Assembly: GCA_014762645.1 (NCBI GenBank)
Contig: JABURP010000022.1
Location: 35,899-99,898, forward strand
Direction of reading: 5' to 3'
DNA length: 64,000 nucleotides
Source: Crocinitomicaceae bacterium
GTDB taxonomy: Bacteria; Bacteroidota; Bacteroidia; Flavobacteriales_D; Crocinitomicaceae
The notes beneath the pieces are model-generated. The model searched no databases. It was not told where the DNA came from and saw only the letters and a list, made by a program, of their open reading frames with translations. Positions 44,841 through 53,932 of this stretch are shown here, piece after piece. The translations under genes and the position numbers were made by a program. Each line of letters opens with the position of its first letter. The first letter of the stretch is position 1.

Positions 44841-45380
44841 ATGAGAGAAGGATTGTTAGTGATATGCATAGTAGTTGTTGGAGTAATTTTTTCCTGTAGG
44901 AAAAATCCACCAGATTCAGTTCTTCCTCCGATCACCAAAACGGGTGAGCATACCCTCGGTTTTTTCCTTAATAATCAGACATGGGTTCCTTATGACAGGG
45001 GTAATCACGAAGTATTTGAATTACCAAAACCTCAACTAGAAGAAGACGGATCGTTTAAAATTTCTGCCACCCGAATTGATGAGGACGAAAGTTGCAGAAA
45101 CTGGTTTTGTATTGAAATTTCAAATTTTGATGGAATTGGCGAATATCAATTGTCCAGCAATGAGTGTACTTCACCTTATCAAAGTTTTTATTATGGATAT
45201 CATGGAAACAGAGCAGCCAAATACTACGAGATAGACGACTCGAAACCACACATCATGGAAGTCACTTTTTTTGACCCAAAACACAAGATTATTGCTGGTA
45301 ATTTTGAATTTGATGCGATTTCCAATATCAAGGATACCATCCGTATTCGATCGGGGAGATTTGATCTTGTCTATGAGTAA
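44841..45380 (+). CDS. hypothetical lipoprotein, DUF6252-like
   Basis: The 179-residue protein has a lipoprotein signal (VIFSC followed by RK, Cys at about 19). The mature part has a short beta-rich fold beginning LGFFLNNQTWVPYD and ending FEFDAISNIKDTIRIRSGRF. That pattern resembles the DUF6252 family of Bacteroidota lipoproteins, but I cannot confirm membership. Function unknown. It abuts the convergent GNAT gene with no intervening base. Confidence 0.65.
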   Translation: MREGLLVICIVVVGVIFSCRKNPPDSVLPPITKTGEHTLGFFLNNQTWVPYDRGNHEVFELPKPQLEEDGSFKISATRIDEDESCRNWFCIEISNFDGIGEYQLSSNECTSPYQSFYYGYHGNRAAKYYEIDDSKPHIMEVTFFDPKHKIIAGNFEFDAISNIKDTIRIRSGRFDLVYE

Positions 45381-45833
45381 TCAGAGAAATATTTTCCCAT
45401 TGATCCATTCCGGATCCAAATCAGCATTATACTTTTTATAGAAATTAATAGTGGGCTCGTTCCAATCAAGTACCTGCCACTCAAAACGTTTTGCACCCCG
45501 TGACTTTGCAATGTCCAGAACCGCATCAAATAACATTTTTCCGATTCCTTTGCGCCGCATTTTTTCTGTCACTAACAGATCCTCAAGGTAAAGGCAAGTC
45601 CCTTTCCAAGTGGAATAACTCGTATAAAATAAAGCAAAGCCTATTACATGATTATTTATTTCAGCTACAACACATTCAAATTTTGGATGACTGCCGAAAC
45701 CGTCCTCTACAAGCTGATCAACTGAATTGGTAACCTGATCTTCCGCGTGTTCGTAAATGGCTAACTCACGAATTAGTTCCAAAACCTCTGGCATATCCTT
45801 CGCTTTGGCTTGTCGAATAGAAACACTGTTCAT
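45381..45833 (-). CDS. GNAT family N-acetyltransferase
   Basis: The 150-residue protein is a single GNAT domain. The acetyl-CoA loop is RRKGIG (residues 93-98), preceded by LYLEDLLVTE. The end of the domain has KRFEWQVLDWNEPTINFYKKYNA, as in the spermidine/diamine acetyltransferase branch. Substrate is not determinable. It follows sprA by 26 bp on the same strand and may be the last gene of the maeB-ruvA-sprA operon. Confidence 0.9.
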   Translation of the reverse strand: MNSVSIRQAKAKDMPEVLELIRELAIYEHAEDQVTNSVDQLVEDGFGSHPKFECVVAEINNHVIGFALFYTSYSTWKGTCLYLEDLLVTEKMRRKGIGKMLFDAVLDIAKSRGAKRFEWQVLDWNEPTINFYKKYNADLDPEWINGKIFL

Positions 45834-45859
45834 GTTCTGAAAATAATAAGATTTAGGGA

Positions 45860-48800
45860 TTATTGGGCCAGATTAAATCTCAATGAAATTCCGGTGGCTG
45901 TATTAGCTGTCGGATAAGCATTTGACAATACAGGTGTATTCACAACGCGATCAAAGTAATATGCCACATTCAGGTTTGGTCCGATATTATAGTCAACTCT
46001 AAATTTCACTGAATACATATTCTGACCAGAAGTAGCCTGATTGGTTTCTTCAATGATGTTTCTACTAACTGTGATGTTATTTCTAATTGACAGGTCAAAT
46101 CTCAAGTTTAGATCACTTTCAGGTGTTTTGCCCATAAATTTGAATGGTAATTTCACTTTTGAGAATTTATATCCTGCACCGATTACCCACTCTCTTCCTC
46201 TCATTTCAGTAATTTGAAGGTTTGGAACATTCAGTGCCAATGAACGATCTCTTTTAAACTCCAATGATGTAATCAAACCATTTTTTCCAATAATCCATGT
46301 GGCATCAAGTCCAAGGAATGGTGAGAATTGTTCCGTGATGGTAATTGATGTGATTTGAGTTTTAGCAATATAATTGTCAGATGCATCTCGCAGCCATGCT
46401 CCATTTTCATCAACAGCCCCGAGGTTGGTCTGGAAGTTAGAAACTGAAACGGTTGAACGATAGGCGTGCTTCAACGTGAAATTCCTTACGAGTTTTTTCA
46501 TGAACTCGAATTTAGAGAGTCCATCATACCGGATATCCCAGTTAGGAAGTGGGATGGCTGAAAAGACATCAAAAAACTTATTCCCGGATCCTCTTCCTGT
46601 ATATGCCGCCAGGAACGATCCGATTACAACGTCTTGCTGATTGCTTCCAAATCCGTCATAATAACCATTAGATTCTTGAGAGGTTCCATGCTCATTTCCA
46701 AGCTGTTCTGACACAGTTTTTCTGTAACTTCTCATGTCCCTGAAAACATCATCCACATAAAAAGAGTCTAATCTTGTGAAGGCTGTTTTCCATGTGATAG
46801 TAGTGAAGTTTAAAGATCCGCTATTCACCTCATTAAAATGACCGTAATCTCCGTAAGTTCCAGTTTCCGGATTATACAAACTATCGCTCCACCTGAAAAA
46901 ACTATTTTCATTTTCGGTATACTTTCGGTCAATTGTTAAACTAATCGAGAGGTCTTTAAATGGTTCCAACTGTAGTCTACCATTTATATTTTGTGAGTGT
47001 GTTACGGTATGCTGTAAATTAAGTCCTGAATACTGAACGAGCCATCCTTGATCGGCGGCATACGAAGCGAAATCACTGCTGTCTCCCCAAATATTGGTTT
47101 CCCGGCCCCAAATGTCCCGATTTTGGGCACCGGAAACAAACATGAATGAAGGCGCCCCAAAATTATTCCCATTGACATCTGTTCCCATCCCCAGCGCATT
47201 TGTTGTACGGTTGAAGCCTGGCAACAACATTCCGTCTGTTTCAGTATAAGTAAATGACGCATTACGCACAGTCATTACCATCCTACCAACAACTTTTTCG
47301 GCACCGGTTAATTCGCGTTTTTCTCTTTTCTTTTTCCGTTCTTCACGTTCCTTTTTTCTGAAATATTTTTTCCTCGCTCGTTTATATTCTTTTAATGTCA
47401 TTTTCTTCTTTGCCAGGAATGTTGAATCAGGATTTTCAGGCCAATTCTGAAGGTCTTTCTTTTTTTCCTGCTCTTTCTTCTTCTCTTCTATTTTCTGGTT
47501 TTTGTCTTCCTGCAATCGGTTTCTACCTCTCCTTCCACCGCGGCCGTCGGTATTAATCTTTTTGAGATACGGTATCTTATTATATAGATTAACAAAGTTC
47601 ACTTGACCGTTGACACTGAAATTACGTGAGTTTTGAATAGTGTTGCCATAGCGAGGCTGTGCAAGTGGTGCACGTCTCCAGTCATAACTGCTGCGAAGCT
47701 TAACATTCGCATTGATCCAATCTGTTAACGGGATTTTATTAAATGGAATTTTATACGTGAGATTATACGTATGCCCATAATTCATATTATATCCACCAAT
47801 TCCAAGCGAATCGTCCCATTTGGAACTATCAGCGTCCCACACTCGTCGGTTAAAAGCACTTTGAAAGGCATTAATGAAATTGTCATAGTTCTTTTGAATT
47901 TCAGGATCGGTATCATTTCTATGAATTGCACCTTCAGGTTCGGTTATAATGGATGAATTGTTAGCAGAAAATGTAAACTTCAACTGTTTTGTAAAGTCAT
48001 ACTTGAGGTCATAAGCTCTCGTCCATGTAAAATTCTTCAGCACCGTCGGCTCAAATACAGGAGCAAGGGTGTCAGTAATATTTCTGTTCTGTCTTTCATT
48101 ATACATTCTTGTCAGATCATTCGTAAAACTAAATGATTTAGGCCCCAGGGTTACATTGATATCTTTGATGATTCTGAACCAATTGGATCTACGCAGGGCT
48201 TTCACATTTTTAAATGGTTCCCACTCAAATGGTTTCTTCGAATAAACATACGTCAATGCACCTCTCCACGTTTTGGTCCTATCGTATTGTGTGTTGATGT
48301 CTCTTCTGTAGAGTTCATTATAAGAATACGTTGCGGAAAAGTTTTCAAGATCCCAGAAATGCACTTCTTTTCCGGACGGCCTCTCCCGCCTTACATTTGT
48401 AAAGTTATACGCTTTTCTCACTGTTAAATCACGGGACAGTTTGGCCCTTTCCTGCCGCTCATTTATGGGGAGTTCACTGAGTCGTATATCAGGGGCCAAT
48501 AAATCAAATTGCGGATCAATCGCCGCGGCGGAATAACCAAAATAGAACGGAACTTGTAGGTTGATTTTGCGACCGAAAAATTGACCTAACTCCAGGTTGG
48601 TGGCAAAATTTATGGATTTCTGCGTATCTCTTTGGCGTTCGCTAACTTTCTTTTCAATAGAGCCCCAGTTTGGTGTAGAGTAGTTACCGGCTACATTGAC
48701 CGTTCCAAAATCAGCCAGTTGCATACTCACACGAGCTGTTGAGGCCCATCCACCTCTTTGATCAAAATCTGTCAATCTAAGCTCGTTCACCCAAACCTCA

Positions 48801-51800
48801 GCACATTTATCCATCCCATCCTCTGCATACATCCATGGGTGGTCTGTATCTTTACCCGGATTTCTAACACCGATCATGATAGTCTTTAATCCCTGCAAGT
48901 TGGGGTTCCCTTTAACTTTTATTCGTGTAATAACACCAGGGTCATCAGGATCATCAGGGTTGGGCATTCTCACTTTTACATACTCCAATTGAGATGCTGT
49001 GCTACTTGAATCTCGTTCAATTTTGAGGTCTGTAAGTTCTTCAAAAATGATGTACATGTTATTCTCAGTAGGCCAGATAATACTTGAATTAGCCTCACCT
49101 CCTGACACATAATTGCCCGGTGCCCAATCTGTGAGTTTTAACGGGATTTCGTACTCATAGTAATTGTCTTCGAAATCTGTCCCCAGGCGAATAAACACAG
49201 TCAACTGATCATCTTCCACATTGTTATAATCATTGCGTGCCTCACCATGAACAAACATCTTCAATTTTTGATACGAACGAACATCAAATGACACGTTTTT
49301 GTAGGCAGCCCTCGCTTCGCCATCTTTCAATCCGCAAATTTCAAATGACAAGGACTGTTCATTAAGCTGACGTAAGTTGATTGATCCCTGATCCTGCTCC
49401 CGAATAATTCCAGGAGGGATAGCATATCCAACCGGTGTTTTCTGTTCGTTTTCCTCCAGGTTAACAGCAGCAATATTAAACTCTGTTGAGTTAGGATCAT
49501 CCTGGATGACTTCTCCCGGTTCATTCAAATTATCCAGGTATTTTCGCCACTCACCTCTAATCAGTTCCAACTTTGCAAAACGCAAAACCACTTCATGATC
49601 AAAATCCTTGGTGAACATTCTAATGAACCGAATAGATCTGAAATCACTTATTCCATTCACCTTGGAATCAAACTGTTCAATTGGAATTTTAAACTGGTAC
49701 CATGTTTCTGTTTTACTTCCACATACCTGATCGTCCAACTCTACTTCCTGAGTGTTGGTAATAAAATTCTGACCAACCACCATATCGGAAGGTCTCAAGC
49801 TTACGCGATACTGGAAATAGCTCTCTGTCTCGCTAAGGTTATTATCCTGGTTGAGATCTTCAATATCAGGCAAGGTTGTTGCCTGGACTGTATATCCGGC
49901 ACCACCTGTTATAGAATCTGACATTTCAGATGTAGGTGAATTACCATCCATACCGTTGAAATTCTTATACCTCCTAACGATATCGTGTTCGTTACTATCG
50001 TGCTCATCATCCAGGTAGTACTGGTAATTATCTGAAGATGGGTCAGCAAGTAATTCTGCTTTAGCCTCAGGACTGAGTCCGCTGGAATTCACCCAATTGA
50101 CAAATGAAGAGAAAATTGCGGACTCCTGATTATCAGTCATTCCGTCCAGTCCCACATCCTGATAAATTCTGGAAGCCGGATTATTGTCAAATGCATTTAC
50201 AATTACCTGCTGATTATAGACAATGGCCCAATCGGTGGTATCATAATCATCCGGATTAAATGTTGTGCTGGCAGGTAATCCATTTTCAAAACTTTTTCTA
50301 GAATCCGGAAGTATATCTTCAGAGATGTTACCCAGGTTAAAGTACAAATCTCCACCAGACATGTTTACGGCTCCCGTATCAGTTGCATCATCATTAAAAG
50401 GATCTAATAGCCAGAATTGTATAAACTGAATGTTTGCTGTTTCAAAGTTGGTTGTTGTCAATGATCGCATTATCCCTGACCAACGATCCTCCGGATTGGT
50501 AAAGTGACCATCCTGATCAATATAAACCGAGTTTGTGTCATAATTATATTGTCCTCTTTCATCAGGGTAATACGCTAAATCCAGAACAGGTATATTATTT
50601 AGTGTTCCCTGAATTGGCTGGAACTGCGGAAAAAGATCCGTTTGTCCTAAAATGTGCATTCGTGAGTCACAGGTAATATCCACATCATTTTGAATGTGTT
50701 CAGGTGTCACAGATGAATTTTGATAGAACGTAGTTGGATCGACAACATACCATGCAAGTTTAGACCTGTTAAAGCCCTGACCAAGTCCATACGAGGCGTT
50801 CGCTTCCGGGAAAATATCAGGTTGACCTTGCGGGACAGACGCCAGCTTCCACGTTCCAAATGTTTTAATGTCAATGGCCGATTGCGAGCCTTCAAACCCA
50901 TCTATATATGAAATTCCTTCTTTAGATATTGCTCTTTGAGTCCGAGGAATCAAATAGGCAAACTCACCATACGCATTAATAGTAGATTTTTCTTTTGTTG
51001 AAATAATTGGTAAAAAGTCAACCATTTTGGTGAGGAAAGGAACTTCCTTTCTGTAGCTTATATCTGTCCCTATAACAGTGTTGCTAATGGGTTCATCTCC
51101 AATATTCACTTTTTGCGTAAGCGGTTTTTCAGTGAGATTCATTACTGTTGCTCCCCAGTTAAAATCTTTATTGAACTCATAATTAAAATGGGCGCCCACC
51201 AGTGATTTTTGCTGGAATCCAAATAGTGAATTACTTTCCAGTTGCACTTTAATTGGAGTCCCGGCTTCCAAGATACCCTGGTTCAATATTTTTACTCTTC
51301 CCAGGTTATAATCCACCGTATAATCTGTTCCTTCTACGAGTTTAACACCTCCTGCAGTAACCGTAACGGACCCTTCAGGGACATTCAGAGTGTTTAACGA
51401 TATATCCGAACTTACTGAGGATTTATATTCCCCTTTTAATCTGAACCTGTTCTTACTTGGAATCTGTTGTGCAGCCGTTTTGGTTGAATCATAGAGTTCT
51501 TCAAACACAATTCCATCTATTTGTATAGGGGCAAGGCTGGACTGTTCTAATTTTTTTCGCAAGGTCTTTCCGAAAGGTTCGATCGTTGTAAAGTAGACCC
51601 TTCCTGTTCGTGGATCAATTGTACCACCATTGGTTGCCCTATTACCGTCATACGTAATCGGAACGTAATCAAAACGCCCGTCCGGTTGCAGGTTTTGCTG
51701 TAAATTCAACCTGTCCAAATCCAGTTGTTGCATCAACAACTTATCATTGACACCGTCGTACGGCAGGTAATTGACATCTACTGAAGTTTTTGGATTGTTA

Positions 51801-53347
51801 TAATACAGATCCAGTATAAAATCATTTTGACTTACCTGATAAGCACCAATCGAATAAACGTTTTTCATCATCAGGTCCCACGTTTTATTCTGAGGGTTGA
51901 CAATAGTCGGTTTCAATAATTTTAGAATCAATGCACTTTTAGAACCTTCCTCTATTGGTACATCATTCGAAAATTCACCAACCTGGTATGTTCGGCCATC
52001 CACAGTATATTGATATGCCACACCTAATACTTCATCCTGGTTTAATGGTGATTTCAAAGAGATAAATCCCAATTGTGCATTATAGGTAAACTCCTGTTCC
52101 GATAACTGCCGTGCATTTTCAACCTTCTCATAGTGTTTTGACTGAACAAACGGCCCAGGAACACCATTTTGAGCAGACAGCCAGGCCACCGAACTCGAAA
52201 ACCCTCTGATTTCCTGGGATGCCGCCATCATATCGTAAATTTCATTTGCATTATTATCCGGATAATCTCCACTAAATTGAATAGGATTCCCCTCCACATA
52301 ATAAGGCGCCGTTTCACCCAGGTCAGTAAAAGCAATAATATTTCTTGTATTCTCAACTTTGTTAATACGATTCGTAACCCACACTTCTATTTTCGTGATT
52401 TGCACACCCGACTGAACAAACGGCATAGTCTGCATGGCTGAATCATAATGTTCGCGGTGATAATAATTTAGGAAATAGTGTTTATTGGCTTCATAGTTAT
52501 CTGCCTTAACTTCATAATCCTGAACCTGAGCTCCACCTGACACGTTGATCTCCTGTCGTTTCCCTTTTTCTTGTGCCAAAATTGTGTTGACCGTAAGTCG
52601 TCCCCAACGAAGATCAGTTCTTATACCAAACAAGGATTGAGACCCCTGAATTAAAGTGGTATTTAAAGGAAGGCTAACATTTCCACCTTCAATTTTTTGA
52701 ATAATTTCATCTTCGTAACCGGTATATTCGATTTTAACGTTATTCTGAAAATTAAATGTTGCCTCTGTATTCTGAGCAATAGTGAGCTTCAATTTATCTC
52801 CAATTTGTCCAACAAGATTTAAGTTGATTCTTTGTTGGAAATCAAAGGTTGTAACTCTTCGTTGTTTAATAGGCAGCACTGGGTTATCATACTTCGATAT
52901 ATTGACCCCAAAAGATAACTCGGCAGATCCTTGTGGTTTGATATTGATTTCGTCTCCACCAAAAATGATATCAAATGCCTGATTTTCTATTTTAAGTGCG
53001 GGAATAGGGTTTGTGCTGTGCTCTTGTTCGTTTTCCTTGTTAACTTTTTCTATCCATGCATCCTTGAGGGCTTGTTGTCTTTTCCATGCCATATATTCTT
53101 CAAGTGTCATGGCCGTTGGGTAGCGATAATTGATCCCTCCAATTTTTTGGTAGATCTCGTACATTCCCGTTTCAGGATTGTAAATAACTTGTGTATTTAT
53201 TCCAGATGGTTTGATATTCATTGGAGAGGTCTTCTCCTCTGTAGGGTCGTAGTAATCCTCGATTGGATATTGTAGTGTAGAGTCCTTGTTTTGAGCAAGG
53301 GCCTGAGCTACAACAAGCATAGATAGTATTCCGACTAATTTTTTCAC
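45860..53347 (-). CDS. sprA: SprA, type IX secretion outer-membrane translocon protein
   Basis: The 2495-residue protein is SprA (Sov in Porphyromonas), the giant beta-barrel that forms the T9SS export channel and is needed for gliding in Flavobacterium. It has a signal peptide (about 1-18, LAQNKDS). A SprA_N domain (about 150-290) with NLVGQIGDKLKLTIAQNTEA, EYTGYEDEIIQKIEGGNVS and SQSLFGIRTDLRWG follows. Many amphipathic strands run to the C-terminal NLAQ. One Lys/Arg/Glu-rich stretch near residues 1930-2015 is unlike the rest. Length agrees with known SprA proteins (about 2400-2500). Gene order maeB-ruvA-sprA is conserved in Bacteroidota. Gaps here are 2 bp (maeB-ruvA) and 7 bp (ruvA-sprA). 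Confidence 0.97.
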   Translation of the reverse strand: MKKLVGILSMLVVAQALAQNKDSTLQYPIEDYYDPTEEKTSPMNIKPSGINTQVIYNPETGMYEIYQKIGGINYRYPTAMTLEEYMAWKRQQALKDAWIEKVNKENEQEHSTNPIPALKIENQAFDIIFGGDEINIKPQGSAELSFGVNISKYDNPVLPIKQRRVTTFDFQQRINLNLVGQIGDKLKLTIAQNTEATFNFQNNVKIEYTGYEDEIIQKIEGGNVSLPLNTTLIQGSQSLFGIRTDLRWGRLTVNTILAQEKGKRQEINVSGGAQVQDYEVKADNYEANKHYFLNYYHREHYDSAMQTMPFVQSGVQITKIEVWVTNRINKVENTRNIIAFTDLGETAPYYVEGNPIQFSGDYPDNNANEIYDMMAASQEIRGFSSSVAWLSAQNGVPGPFVQSKHYEKVENARQLSEQEFTYNAQLGFISLKSPLNQDEVLGVAYQYTVDGRTYQVGEFSNDVPIEEGSKSALILKLLKPTIVNPQNKTWDLMMKNVYSIGAYQVSQNDFILDLYYNNPKTSVDVNYLPYDGVNDKLLMQQLDLDRLNLQQNLQPDGRFDYVPITYDGNRATNGGTIDPRTGRVYFTTIEPFGKTLRKKLEQSSLAPIQIDGIVFEELYDSTKTAAQQIPSKNRFRLKGEYKSSVSSDISLNTLNVPEGSVTVTAGGVKLVEGTDYTVDYNLGRVKILNQGILEAGTPIKVQLESNSLFGFQQKSLVGAHFNYEFNKDFNWGATVMNLTEKPLTQKVNIGDEPISNTVIGTDISYRKEVPFLTKMVDFLPIISTKEKSTINAYGEFAYLIPRTQRAISKEGISYIDGFEGSQSAIDIKTFGTWKLASVPQGQPDIFPEANASYGLGQGFNRSKLAWYVVDPTTFYQNSSVTPEHIQNDVDITCDSRMHILGQTDLFPQFQPIQGTLNNIPVLDLAYYPDERGQYNYDTNSVYIDQDGHFTNPEDRWSGIMRSLTTTNFETANIQFIQFWLLDPFNDDATDTGAVNMSGGDLYFNLGNISEDILPDSRKSFENGLPASTTFNPDDYDTTDWAIVYNQQVIVNAFDNNPASRIYQDVGLDGMTDNQESAIFSSFVNWVNSSGLSPEAKAELLADPSSDNYQYYLDDEHDSNEHDIVRRYKNFNGMDGNSPTSEMSDSITGGAGYTVQATTLPDIEDLNQDNNLSETESYFQYRVSLRPSDMVVGQNFITNTQEVELDDQVCGSKTETWYQFKIPIEQFDSKVNGISDFRSIRFIRMFTKDFDHEVVLRFAKLELIRGEWRKYLDNLNEPGEVIQDDPNSTEFNIAAVNLEENEQKTPVGYAIPPGIIREQDQGSINLRQLNEQSLSFEICGLKDGEARAAYKNVSFDVRSYQKLKMFVHGEARNDYNNVEDDQLTVFIRLGTDFEDNYYEYEIPLKLTDWAPGNYVSGGEANSSIIWPTENNMYIIFEELTDLKIERDSSSTASQLEYVKVRMPNPDDPDDPGVITRIKVKGNPNLQGLKTIMIGVRNPGKDTDHPWMYAEDGMDKCAEVWVNELRLTDFDQRGGWASTARVSMQLADFGTVNVAGNYSTPNWGSIEKKVSERQRDTQKSINFATNLELGQFFGRKINLQVPFYFGYSAAAIDPQFDLLAPDIRLSELPINERQERAKLSRDLTVRKAYNFTNVRRERPSGKEVHFWDLENFSATYSYNELYRRDINTQYDRTKTWRGALTYVYSKKPFEWEPFKNVKALRRSNWFRIIKDINVTLGPKSFSFTNDLTRMYNERQNRNITDTLAPVFEPTVLKNFTWTRAYDLKYDFTKQLKFTFSANNSSIITEPEGAIHRNDTDPEIQKNYDNFINAFQSAFNRRVWDADSSKWDDSLGIGGYNMNYGHTYNLTYKIPFNKIPLTDWINANVKLRSSYDWRRAPLAQPRYGNTIQNSRNFSVNGQVNFVNLYNKIPYLKKINTDGRGGRRGRNRLQEDKNQKIEEKKKEQEKKKDLQNWPENPDSTFLAKKKMTLKEYKRARKKYFRKKEREERKKKREKRELTGAEKVVGRMVMTVRNASFTYTETDGMLLPGFNRTTNALGMGTDVNGNNFGAPSFMFVSGAQNRDIWGRETNIWGDSSDFASYAADQGWLVQYSGLNLQHTVTHSQNINGRLQLEPFKDLSISLTIDRKYTENENSFFRWSDSLYNPETGTYGDYGHFNEVNSGSLNFTTITWKTAFTRLDSFYVDDVFRDMRSYRKTVSEQLGNEHGTSQESNGYYDGFGSNQQDVVIGSFLAAYTGRGSGNKFFDVFSAIPLPNWDIRYDGLSKFEFMKKLVRNFTLKHAYRSTVSVSNFQTNLGAVDENGAWLRDASDNYIAKTQITSITITEQFSPFLGLDATWIIGKNGLITSLEFKRDRSLALNVPNLQITEMRGREWVIGAGYKFSKVKLPFKFMGKTPESDLNLRFDLSIRNNITVSRNIIEETNQATSGQNMYSVKFRVDYNIGPNLNVAYYFDRVVNTPVLSNAYPTANTATGISLRFNLAQ

Positions 53348-53354
53348 CAGGGGT

Positions 53355-53930
53355 TTACAATACTTTAAGCGCCTCTTTAATCAATTCTTCAACGCTATGG
53401 TCATCCGTTACCACTTTATTAATTGCTTTTTCGGCTCTTTTCTTATCAAAACCTAGAGCCAACAGTGCAGTTAACGCATCATTTTGATTAGTATTGTTTG
53501 AAACGATAATATTTTCTGTCACAAAATCTGACTTGGCTACCTTGTCTTTAAGGTCTACTATTACTCTCTGTGCTGTTTTTGCACCAATCCCCTTGATACT
53601 TTGAATGAGTCCAACTTCCTCATTTACAATTGCTGAGGCAATTTCATCAGATGTCATTGCAGACAACATTAAAATTGCGGTATTCGCCCCAATACCTGAA
53701 ACAGAAATGAGGTGATTAAACATCTCTCTTTCGGCAAGTGTTGCAAAACCATAAAGAGTATGGGAATCTTCCCGCACCATAAGTTGAGTATGAATTTTGA
53801 CACTTTCATCATTTCCCAAACTTGAAAATGTGTTTAGGCTTATTCGCACAAAATATCCCACACCACCGCATTCCACAATTACATGCGTAGGTGTTTTTTC
53901 GATCATACGGCCATTCAAATGTGCTATCAT
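53355..53930 (-). CDS. ruvA: Holliday junction branch migration protein RuvA
   Basis: The 191-residue protein binds four-way junctions and recruits the RuvB motor in recombinational repair. It has the N-terminal OB fold (MIAHLNGRMIEKTPTHVIVE), two helix-hairpin-helix motifs (LISVSGIGANTAI and IQSIKGIGAKTAQRVI) and a C-terminal three-helix domain (ALTALLALGFDKKRAEKAI). Full length. It is embedded between maeB and sprA with 2 and 7 bp gaps, so its expression is tied to theirs. Confidence 0.96.
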   Translation of the reverse strand: MIAHLNGRMIEKTPTHVIVECGGVGYFVRISLNTFSSLGNDESVKIHTQLMVREDSHTLYGFATLAEREMFNHLISVSGIGANTAILMLSAMTSDEIASAIVNEEVGLIQSIKGIGAKTAQRVIVDLKDKVAKSDFVTENIIVSNNTNQNDALTALLALGFDKKRAEKAINKVVTDDHSVEELIKEALKVL

Positions 53931-53932
53931 AC

